A DNA stretch of 64,000 nt from Arenicola marina. Taxonomy: Eukaryota; Annelida; Polychaeta; Arenicolidae. The translations under genes and the position numbers were made by a program. The stretch spans positions 186,001 to 250,000 of the forward strand of contig CAXHSH010001379.1 of the NCBI GenBank assembly GCA_964019135.1. The letters are read 5' to 3'. This document shows positions 1 through 8,103 of this stretch, piece after piece. The stretch's first letter is position 1. Each line of letters begins with the position of its first letter. Under the pieces are notes generated by a model that did not search any database, was not told the origin of the DNA, and was given only the letters and a program-made list of their open reading frames with translations.

Positions 1-116
1 AAACACTCGGTTTTAAGGATTTACTACACATAACACTCGGTTATAGCGATATACTGTAAAAGACCCTCGGTTATAGCGAAATATTGTACAAAACACTCGG
101 TTTTAGCGACATACTA

Positions 117-150
117 GGGAAGCACACCAGATTCCAGTATTCCACTTCCC
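117..150. repeat. Spacer with GGGAAG/CTTCCC inverted ends
   Basis: A 34-bp non-30-mer element begins with GGGAAG and ends with CTTCCC, which are exact reverse complements, and contains ACACCAGATTCCAG. The same form recurs at other TACTAGGGAAGC sites (for example near 11087, 24197 and 40933). Related copies begin GGGAAA and end CTTACC, which loses the pairing, so the inverted ends are not conserved across the family. It is probably a diverged relative of the ACACCAGATTGCA spacer that flanks the G+C-rich cassettes. No function is inferred. Confidence 0.6.
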
Positions 151-795
151 AAAACACTCGGGAAGAGCGATATGCTGCTCAAAACACTCGGTACGAGCGA
201 TATACTGCTCAAAACACTCGGTACGAGCGATATACTGCTCAAAACACTCGGTTCTAACGATATACTACTCAAAACACTCGCTTTTAGGGACATACTATGC
301 AAAACACTCGGTCATAGCGACATACTGCACAAAACACACTCGGTTTTAGCGATATATTATTCAAAACACTCGCTTTTAGGGATATACTACACCAAACTCT
401 CAGGTATGGCGACATTCGGTACAAAACACTCGGCTTTAGTGATATACAACACAAACAAACATGGTTCGATCACTTTTTTGACCAAAACCCTCGGTTCTAT
501 CGATGTACTGCTCAAAACACTCGGTTTCTCAGATTTACTATACAAAAAACTCGGTTATAGCGACATTCGGTACAAAACTCTCGGCTTTAGCGATATACAA
601 CACACACAAACTTGATTCGATCATTTTCTTGACCAAAACACTCGGTTCTACCGATATGCTACTCAAAACACTCGCTTTTAGGGACATACTACTAAAAAAA
701 ACATTCGCTTTTAGGCATATACTTCACCCAACACTCAGTTATAGCGACATCCTGTACAAATCCATCGGCTTTAGCGATAAACAACACAAACAGAA

Positions 796-808
796 ATGAT
801 ACGATCAT
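796..808. repeat. Spacer hairpin, ATGAT-ACG-ATCAT form
   Basis: A 5-bp perfect inverted repeat with a 3-base loop inside the spacer that interrupts the 30-mers. Here the loop is ACG, whereas most copies have TCG. The two arms still pair. Confidence 0.7.
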
Positions 809-1020
809 TTTATTAACCAAAACACTCGGTACGAGCGATATACTGCTAAAAACACCCTTCGCAAAACCTTCAGTTAAAGCGACATACTGTATAAAACAGA
901 CGTTTTTAGCGATATACTATTTAAAACACTCGCTTTCAGGGATATGCTACACAAAACACTCTGTTATAGCGGCATACTGTACAAAGCAGTCGTCTTTAGC
1001 GATATACACCACAAACACAC

Positions 1021-1033
1021 ATGGTTCGACCAT
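1021..1033. repeat. Spacer hairpin, ATGGT-TCG-ACCAT form
   Basis: The same hairpin as at 2999-3011, with one stem pair changed on both sides (A/T to G/C), so the arms still match perfectly. Further copies of this form lie near 4099, 6457, 13378, 16417, 18837, 21914, 26488, 35577, 43226 and 50817. The neighbouring sequence is TTTTATTAATC or TTTTATGAATC. Confidence 0.75.
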
Positions 1034-1308
1034 TTTATTAATCAAAACACTCGGTTCTACCGCTATACTACTCAACACACTCGGTTTTAGGGATATACAA
1101 TACAAAACACTCGGTTATAGCGATATACTGTACAAAACGCTCGGTTGTAGTGACATACTGTACAAAACACTCGGTTTTAGCAATATACTAGGGAAACACA
1201 CCAGATTCCACTTACCAAAACACCCGGTACGAGAGATATACTGCTCAAAACACACGGCTATAGCAACATAATGTACATCACACTCGGTTTTAGCCACATA
1301 GTACGTTA

Positions 1309-1337
1309 ACACACCAGATTGCATCATTACACCTGCC
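1309..1337. repeat. ACACCAGATTGCA spacer before a G+C-rich cassette
   Basis: A 29-bp non-30-mer element (ACACCAGATTGCATC followed by ATTACACCTGCC) lies about 110 bp upstream of cassette 1. A near-identical element starts directly after the cassette at 2811. The same element is found before most cassettes; it lies in a 121-bp deletion before cassette 8. It also occurs at a second place in most higher-order units with no cassette following (for example 4395-4422). Confidence 0.75.
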
Positions 1338-1723
1338 AAAACAACCGGTACGAGCGATATACTACTCAAAACACTCGCTTTTAGAGATATGCTACACAAA
1401 ACCCTCGGTTATACCGACATACTGTACAAAACACTCGGGTTTTAGGGACATGCCTCAGGGAAGGCATCAGGGAGGGCATCAGAGAGGGCATCAGGAAGGG
1501 CATCAGCAAAGGCATCAGATCGACATCCCCCAGGTCGCGCATCCGGGAGGGCATGAGGGTGGGCATCAGAAGGACATTCCCCGGGGAGGGCATCAGGGAA
1601 GGCATCAGAATGACATGCCTCAGGGAAAACCTCAGGGAGGGCAACATGGAGGGCATGAGAAGGACATCCCCAGGAAGGGAGTCATGGAGGGCATCAGGGA
1701 GAGCATTAAATGGACATCGCCCA

Positions 1724-1742
1724 GGGAGGGCATCAGGGAGGG
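1724..1742 (+). repeat. G-quadruplex motif in cassette 1
   Basis: GGGAGGGCATCAGGGAGGG has four runs of three G with loops of 1, 5 and 1 bases, which fits the standard G-quadruplex pattern. Others in the same cassette are at 1826-1844, 2223-2251 (six runs), 2442-2460 and 2673-2691. The motif recurs in the other cassettes, minus copies lost with deleted or changed subunits. Folding is inferred from the pattern only. Confidence 0.75.
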
Positions 1743-2792
1743 CATCAGGGAGAGCATCAGGTGGACATCCCCCAAGGAGGGCATCAGGGAGAGCATCAGG
1801 CAGAGTATCAGCTGGCCATCCCCAAGGGAGGGCATCAGGGAGGGCATCAGGGAGGTCATCAGCGAGGGCATCAGAAGGACATCCCCCAGGGAGGGCATTA
1901 GAGAGGGTATTCAGGGAGGGCATCAGATGGACATCCCCAAGGGAGGGCATCAGGGAGGGCTTCAGGCAGAGAATCAGATGGACATCCCCCAGGGAGGGCA
2001 TCAGGGAAGGCATCAAGGAGGGCATCAGGGAGGGCATCAGAAGTACAGCCCCCAGGGAGGGCATCACGGAGGGCATCACGCGGGGCATCAAATGGACATC
2101 TCCCAGGGAGGGCATCAGGGAGAGCATCAGATGGAAATCCCCCAGGGAGGGCATCATAGAGGGCATCAGATGGAAATCCCCCAGGGAGGGCATCATGGAG
2201 GGCATCAGAAGGACATCCAACAGGGAGGGCATCAGGGAGGGCTTCAGGGGGAGCATCAGATGGACATCCGCCAAGGAGGCCATCAGATAGACATCCCCCA
2301 GGGAGGGAATCAGGGATGGCATGCGATGGAAATCCCCCAGGGAGGGCATCAGTGAGAGCCTCAAACAGAGAATCAGATGGACATCTCCCAGGGAATGCAT
2401 GAAGGAGGGCATCAGGGAGGGCATCAGAAGTACATCCCCCAGGGAGGGCATCAGGGAGGGCATCAGATGGACATCCCCCAGGTAGGGCATCAGATGGACA
2501 TCCCCCAGGGAGGGCATCAAGGAGGGCATCAGGGAAGGCATCAGAAGAACATCCCCCAGGGACAGCGTTAGGTCAGGCATCAGGGAGGGCATCAGAGAGG
2601 GCATCATTTGGTCATCCCCCAGTGAGGGCGTCAAGGATGGCACCAGAGAGGGCATCAGATGGACATCCCCCAGGGAGGGCATCAGGGAGGGCATCAGAAG
2701 GAGCATCAGATGGACATACCCCAGGGAGGGCATCAGGGAGGACATCATCCGAAGGACACCCCCCGGGGAGGGCATCAGGGAGAGCATCAGGG

Positions 2793-2809
2793 AGAGCATC
2801 AGATGCTCT
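2793..2809. repeat. Near-palindrome at the cassette's right junction
   Basis: AGAGCATCAGATGCTCT has two 8-bp arms around a single central A and sits exactly where the G+C-rich subunits stop and CTAAACACACC begins. It is present at the same junction in all ten cassettes, ending at 2809, 8103, 15127, 20624, 28198, 37362, 44936, 52482, 60130 and 63208. Its core CATCAGATG also occurs inside the cassettes, but the extended arms are specific to the junction. Confidence 0.85.
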
Positions 2810-2998
2810 AAACACACCAGATTGCAGCATTACACCTGCCAAAACACCCGGTACGAGCGACATACTGCTCAAAATACTCGCTTTTAGGGACATACTACTC
2901 ATAAGATTCGCTTTTAGGGATATACTTCACCCAACACTCAGTTATAGCGACATCATGTACAAATCACTCGGCTTTAGCGATATACAACACAAACAGAC

Positions 2999-3011
2999 AT
3001 GATTCGATCAT
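2999..3011. repeat. Spacer hairpin, ATGAT-TCG-ATCAT form
   Basis: A perfect 5-bp inverted repeat with loop TCG at the centre of the 31-bp spacer. This is the commonest fully A/T-type form of the hairpin. Flanking A and T runs would extend the stem after one mismatch. Confidence 0.75.
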
Positions 3012-4827
3012 TTTATTAAGCAAAAAAACACTCGGTACAAGCGATATACTGCTAAAAACACCCGGTTTTAGGTACATGCTCCACAAAACATTCGGTTATA
3101 GCGACATACTGCGCAAACCACACTCGGTTTTAGCGATATACTATTCAAAACAATCGCTTTTATGGGCATACTACTAAAAACATTCGCTTTTAGGGATATA
3201 CAACATCGAACACTTAGTTATAGCGGCATACTCTACAAATCACTCGGCTTTAGCGATATACAACTAAAAACATACATGGTTCGATCAATTTATTAACCAA
3301 AACACTCGGTTCTAACGATATACTACTCAAAACACTCTGTTTTAAGGATTTACTACATATAACACTCGAGATATACTGTACAAAACACTCGGTTATAGCG
3401 ACATACTGCACAAAACACACTCGGTTTTAGCGACATATTATTCAAAACACCCGCATTTATGGATATACTACACCAAAGTCTCAGGTATGGCGACATTCGG
3501 TACAAAACACTCGGCTTTAGTGATATACAACACAAACAAACATGGTTCGATCATTTTCTTGACCAAAACACTCGGTTCTATCGATATACTGCTCAAAACA
3601 CTCTGTTTTAAAGATTTACTATACAAAAAACTCGGTTATAGCGGCATTCGGTACAAAACACTCGGCTTTAGCGATATGCAACACAAACAAACTTGATTCG
3701 ATCATTTTCTTGACCAAAACACTCGGTTCTACCGATATGCTACTCAGAAGACTCGTTTTAGGGACATACTACTAAAAAACATTCGCTTTTAGGGATATAC
3801 TTCACCCAACACTCTGTTATAGCGACATCCTGTACAAATCCATCGGCTTTAGCGATATACAACACAAACAGAAATGATACGATCATTTTATTAACCAAAA
3901 CACTCGGTACGAGCGATATACTGCTAAAAACACCCTTCACAAAACCTTCAGTTAAAGCGACATACTGTATAAAACAGACGTTTTTAGCGATATACTATTT
4001 AAAACACTCGCTTTTAGGGATATGCTACACAAAACACTCTGTTATAGCGGCATACTGTACAAATCAGTCGCCTTTAGCGATATACACCACAAACACACAT
4101 GGTTCGACCATTTTATGAATCAAAACACTCGGTTCTACCGCTATACTGCTCAAAACACTCGGTTTTAGGGATTTACAATACAAAACACTCGGTTATAGCG
4201 ATATACTGTACAAAACGCTCGGTTGTAGTGACATACTGTACAAAACACTCGGTTTTAGCAATATATTAGGGAAACACACCAGATTCCAGTATTCCACTTA
4301 CCAAAACACCCGGTACGAGAGATATACTGCTCAAAACACACGGTTATAGCAACATAATGTACATCACACTCGGTTTTAGCCATATAGTACGTTAACACAC
4401 CAGATTGCATCATTACACCTGCCAAAACAACCGGTACGAGCGATATACTGCACAAAACACTCGGTTTTAGGGACATACTGCACAACCCATCCGGTTAAAG
4501 CGACATACTGTACAAAACACTCGGCATTAGCGATAAACAACACAAACAAACATGATTCGATCATATGCTTGACCAAAACACCCGGTTCTACCGATGTACT
4601 GCTCAAAACACTCGGTTTTAGGGATATACTACACCAAACACTTAGTTATAGCGGCATACTCTACAAATCACTCGGCTTTAGCGATATACAACACAAACAC
4701 ACATGGTTCGATCATTTTATTAACCAAAACACTCGGTTCTAACGATATACTACTCAAAACACTCGCTTTTAGAGATATGCTACACAAAACCCTCGGTTAT
4801 ACCGACATTCTGTACAAAACCCTCGGG

Positions 4828-4839
4828 TTTTAGGGACAT
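4828..4839. other. Empty counterpart of a cassette insertion site
   Basis: The sequence leading to TTTTAGGGACAT here (unusual CTCGGGTTTTAGGG preceded by GGTTATACCGACAT) matches the left flank of every G+C-rich cassette. Instead of a cassette it continues ACTACTCAAAACACTCGC and then ATACTTCACCCAACACTCAG, which resembles the right flank that follows cassette 1 from 2894. Equivalent empty sites are at 9518-9529, 17146-17157, 22629-22640, 30218-30229, 39367-39378, 46955-46966 and, in a variant form, 54501-54512. Confidence 0.6.
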
Positions 4840-6555
4840 ACTACTCAAAACACTCGCTTTTAGGGATATACTTCACCCAACACTCAGTTATAGCGAAAAA
4901 CGGTACAAAACACTCGGCTGTAGTGATATAGAACACAAGCAAACATGATTCGATCATTTTCTTAAACAAAACACTCGGCTCGACCGATATACTGCTCAAA
5001 ACACTCGCCTTTAGGGACATACTACCAAAAACATTCGCTTTTAGGAATATGCATCACCCAACACTCAGTTAAAGCGACATCATGTACAAATCACTCGGCT
5101 TTAGCGATATACAATACAAACAGACATGATTCGATCATTTTATTAAGCAAAACACTCGGTACAAGCGATATACTGCTAAAAACACCCGGTTTTAGGTACA
5201 AAATACACAAAACATTCGGTTATAGCGACATACTGCGCAAACCACACTCGGTTTTAGCGATATACTATTCAAAACACTCCCTTTTAGGGACATACTACTA
5301 AAAGCATTCGCTTTTAGGGATATACAACATCGAACACTTAGTTATAGCGGCATACTCTACAAATCACTCGGCTTTTATCGATATACAACTCAAACACACA
5401 TGGTTCGATCATTTTATTAACCAATATACTCGGTTCTAACGATATACTACTCAAAACACTCTGTTTTAAGGATTTACTACATATAACACTCGGTTATAGC
5501 GATATACTGTAAAACACACTCGGTTATAGCGACATATTGTACAAAACAGTCGGTACGAGCGATATACTGCTCAAAACATACGGTACAAAACACTCGGCTT
5601 TGGTGATATACAACACAAACAAACATGGTTCGATCATTGTATTAACCAAAACACTCGGTTCTATCGATGTACTGCTCAAAAAACTCGCTTTTAGGGATAT
5701 ACTAGACGAAGCACTCAGTTATAGGAATTTACTGTACAAAACACTCGGTAATAGCGACATACTCTACAACACACCCGGTTTTAATGATATACTACTCCAA
5801 CACTCGCCTTTAGTTACATACTATATCAAACACTTAGTTATAGCGGCATACTCTACAAATCACTCGGCTTTAGCGATATACAACACAAACACACATGGTT
5901 CGATCATGTTAATAAACAAAACGCCCGGTTCTAACGATATACTGCTCAAAACACTCGCTTTTAGGGATATACTAAACCAAACTCTCAGGTATAGCGACAT
6001 ACGGAACAAAACACTCGGCTTTAGTAATATACAACACAAACAAACATGATTCGATCATTTTCTTGACCAAAACACTCGGTTCTACCGATATGCTACTCAA
6101 AACACTCGCTTTTAGGGACATACTACTAAAAAAAACATTCGCTTTTAGGGATATACTTCACCCAACACTCAGTTATAGCGACATCCTGTACAAATCCATC
6201 GGCTTTAGCGATAAACAACACAAACAGAAATGATACGATCATTTTATTAACCAAAACACTCGGTACGAGCGATATACTGCTAAAAACACCCTTCGCAAAA
6301 CCTTCAGTTAAAGCGACATACTGTATAAAACAGACGTTTTTAGCGATATACTATTTAAAACACTCGCTTTCAGGGATATGCTACACAAAACACTCTGTTA
6401 TAGCGGCATACTGTACAAAGCAGTCGTCTTTAGCGATATACACCACAAACACACATGGTTCGACCATTTTATTAATCAAAACACTCGGTTCTACCGCTAT
6501 ACTACTCAAAACACTCGGTTTTAGGGATATACAATACAAAACACTCGGTTATAGC

Positions 6556-6564
6556 GATATACTG
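6556..6564. other. 113-bp deletion junction
   Basis: Copy 1 has GATATACTG at both 1122-1130 and 1235-1243, 113 bp apart. Copy 2 has a single GATATACTG here, joining the sequence before the first to the sequence after the second. The lost stretch includes one TACTAGGGAAAC-type spacer. This fits a deletion between short direct repeats. Confidence 0.8.
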
Positions 6565-6770
6565 CTCAAAACACACGGCTATAGCAACATAATGTACATC
6601 ACACTCGGTTTTAGCCACATAGTACGTTAACACACCAGATTGCATCATTACACCTGCCAAAACAACCGGTACGAGCGATATACTACTCAAAACACTCGCT
6701 TTTAGAGATATGCTACACAAAACCCTCGGTTATACCGACATACTGTACAAAACACTCGGGTTTTAGGGAC

Positions 6771-8103
6771 ATGCCTCAGGGAAGGCATCAGGGAGGGCAT
6801 CAGAGAGGGCATCAGGAAGGGCATCAGCAAAGGCATCAGATCGACATCCCCCAGGTCGCGCATCCGGGAGGGCATGAGGGTGGGCATCAGAAGGACATTC
6901 CCCGGGGAGGGCATCAGGGAAGGCATCAGAATGACATGCCTCAGGGAAAACCTCAGGGAGGGCAACATGGAGGGCATGAGAAGGACATCCCCAGGAAGGG
7001 AGTCATGGAGGGCATCAGGGAGAGCATTAAATGGACATCGCCCAGGGAGGGCATCAGGGAGGGCATCAGGGAGAGCATCAGGTGGACATCCCCCAGGGAG
7101 GGCATCAGGGAGAGCATCAGGGAGAGTATCAGCTGGCCATCCCCAAGGGAGGGCATCAGGGAGGGCATCAGGGAGGTCATCAGCGAGGACATCAGAAGGA
7201 CATCCCCCAGGGAGGGCATTAGAGAGGGTATTCAGGGAGGGCATCAGATGGACATCCCCAAGGGAGGGCATCAGGGAGGGCTTCAGGCAGAGAATCAGAT
7301 GGACATCCCCCAGGGAGGGCATCAGGGAAGGCATCAAGGAGGGCATCAGGGAGGGCATCAGAAGTACAGCCCCCAGGGAGGGCATCACGGAGGGCATCAC
7401 GCGGGGCATCAAATGGACATCTCCCAGGGAGAGCATCAGGGAGAGCATCAGATGGAAATCCCCCAGGGAGGGCATCATAGAGAGCATCAGATGGAAATCC
7501 CCCAGGGAGGGCATCATGGAGGGCATCAGAAGGACATCCAACAGGGAGGGCATCAGGGAGGGCTTCAGGGGGAGCATCAGATGGACATCCGCCAAGGAGG
7601 CCATCAGATAGACATCCCCCAGGGAGGGAATCAGGGATGGCATGCGATGGAAATCCCCCAGGGAGGGCATCAGTGAGAGCCTCAAACAGAGAATCAGATG
7701 GACATCTCCCAGGGAATGCATGAAGGAGGGCATCAGGGAGGGCATCAGAAGTACATCCCCCAGGGAGGGCATCAGGGAGGGCATCAGATGGACATCCCCC
7801 AGGGAGGGCATCAAGGAGGGCATCAGGGAAGGCATCAGAAGAACATCCCCCAGGGACAGCGTTAGGTAAGGCATCAGGGAGGGCATCAGAGAGGGCATCA
7901 TTTGGTCATCCCCCAGTGAGGGCGTCAAGGATGGCATCAGAGAGGGCATCAGATGGACATCCCCCAGGGAGGGCATCAGGGAGGGCATCAGAAGGAGCAT
8001 CAGATGGACATACCCCAGGGAGGGCATCAGGGAGGACATCGTCAGAAGGACACCCCCCGGGGAGGGCATCAGGGAGAGCATCAGGGAGAGCATCAGATGC
8101 TCT
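6771..8103. repeat. G+C-rich cassette 2 (1,333 bp)
   Basis: It has the same subunit order as cassette 1 but lacks one 27-bp subunit pair near 7800 (the copy containing CCCCCAGGTAGGGCATCAG in cassette 1). It differs by scattered substitutions such as GAGGACATCAG near 7186 and a GAGAGCAT change near 7430. The right near-palindrome is at 8087-8103. Confidence 0.92.

Larger units (their letters stand above)
1..1449. repeat. 30-bp monomer array, segment 1
   Basis: The segment starts mid-array and resembles the sequence at 10971, 24081 and 40821. Two directly adjacent 30-mers at 181-210 and 211-240 are identical. Spacers with the hairpin motif occur near 461, 611, 796 and 1021. An ACACCAGATT spacer lies at 1310-1337, about 110 bp before the first G+C-rich cassette. 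Relative to the other copies it is a shortened version: after about 260 bp it jumps to sequence resembling 12.76 kb. Open frames such as 172-615 translate to a ten-residue repeat (consensus KTLGTSDILL) and shift phase at each 61-bp monomer-plus-spacer. I do not regard them as genes. Confidence 0.9.
1450..2809. repeat. G+C-rich cassette 1 (1,360 bp)
   Basis: A block of 12-bp CAGGGAGGGCAT and 15-bp CAGATGGACATCCCC subunits and their variants; the common 12+15 pair has a 27-bp period. It begins at ATGCCTCAGGG, directly after 30-mer sequence ending TTTTAGGGACAT, and ends in the near-palindrome at 2793-2809. Subunits are diverged and follow a fixed order seen in all ten cassettes. It has the full length of the family and is the reference for the differences noted under the other cassettes. 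Confidence 0.93.
1381..2817 (-). other. Long open frame across cassette 1, probably not a gene
   Basis: A 478-codon frame on the minus strand spans the whole cassette. It opens with GTG; the first ATG is the seventh codon. The product would be a low-complexity Met/Pro/Ser/Leu-rich repeat (MPSLGDVHL units) ending in translated 30-mer sequence. Equivalent frames of 452-478 codons exist in all ten cassettes: 6702-8111, 13738-15135, 19196-20632, 26848-28206, 35934-37370, 43586-44944, 51054-52490, 58714-60138 and 61780-63216. Two plus-strand frames (301 and 245 codons in cassette 1) are open over the same DNA, and all subunits are multiples of three, so openness is expected without selection. I see no domain, signal peptide or credible promoter. 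Confidence 0.6.
631..6064. repeat. 5.4-kb sister unit, copy 1
   Basis: This 5,434-bp stretch pairs with 6065-10754. Both contain one G+C-rich cassette and share variants absent from the other cassettes' surroundings. These are GATAAACAACAC before the cassette (near 776 and 6210), and AAAATACTCGC with ATAAGATTCGC just after it (near 2872-2900 and 8166-8194). That indicates a local tandem duplication independent of the 16.7-kb duplication further right. Compared with copy 2 it retains 113 bp before the cassette, 27 bp inside it and 604 bp after it. Confidence 0.8.
2810..6770. repeat. 30-bp monomer array, segment 2
   Basis: 3,961 bp of family 1 between cassettes 1 and 2. It opens with the ACACCAGATTGCAGC spacer (2811-2840). 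A second such spacer with no cassette after it lies at 4395-4422. The site at 4828-4839 matches the left flank of a cassette but has none. A shortened monomer ACACTCGAGATATAC near 3362 recurs at the equivalent place in later segments. Translated frames here (for example 5537-6049) are ten-residue repeats without any recognisable domain. Confidence 0.9.

Noticed and set aside
117..150. Transposon terminal inverted repeats, suggested by GGGAAG and CTTCCC
   Set aside because: Only 34 bp lies between the ends, there is no transposase or target duplication, and related copies lack the pairing.
181..210. Conserved hairpin within the 30-mer (GAGC pairing with GCTC across GATATACT)
   Set aside because: It is present only in the GGTACGAGC variants. 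The TTATAGC variants have no matching compensating change, so there is no sign of selection on the fold.
181..240. CRISPR array, suggested by about 30-bp direct repeats
   Set aside because: The repeats are adjacent with no unique spacers, the interrupting spacers are themselves repeats, and no cas-like gene is present.
172..615. Long open frames in the 30-bp arrays as protein-coding genes
   Set aside because: They are repeats of one decapeptide, are open on both strands and in several frames over the same DNA, change phase at each spacer, and show no domain or start context. The 30-bp period explains them.
890..1000. Telomere repeat, suggested by TTTAGGG/TTAGGG inside many 30-mers (CTTTTAGGGATATAC)
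   Set aside because: The motif occurs at most once per 30-mer and never in tandem, so it is part of the satellite monomer and not telomeric DNA.
1021..1033. tRNA gene, suggested by GGTTCGA
   Set aside because: There is no A-box, no acceptor or anticodon stem, and the local hairpin does not have T-arm geometry.
1450..2355. Plus-strand HQGGHQMDIP-type frame of the G+C-rich cassette as a histidine/glutamine-rich protein
   Set aside because: Two other frames are open over the same cassette, the frame is interrupted in cassette 10, and the sequence is pure subunit repetition. Kept only as part of a low-interest coding question.
2999..3011. CENP-B box in the spacer, suggested by the TTCG core
   Set aside because: The required A and CGGG positions downstream of TTCG are not met in any spacer or monomer I checked by eye.
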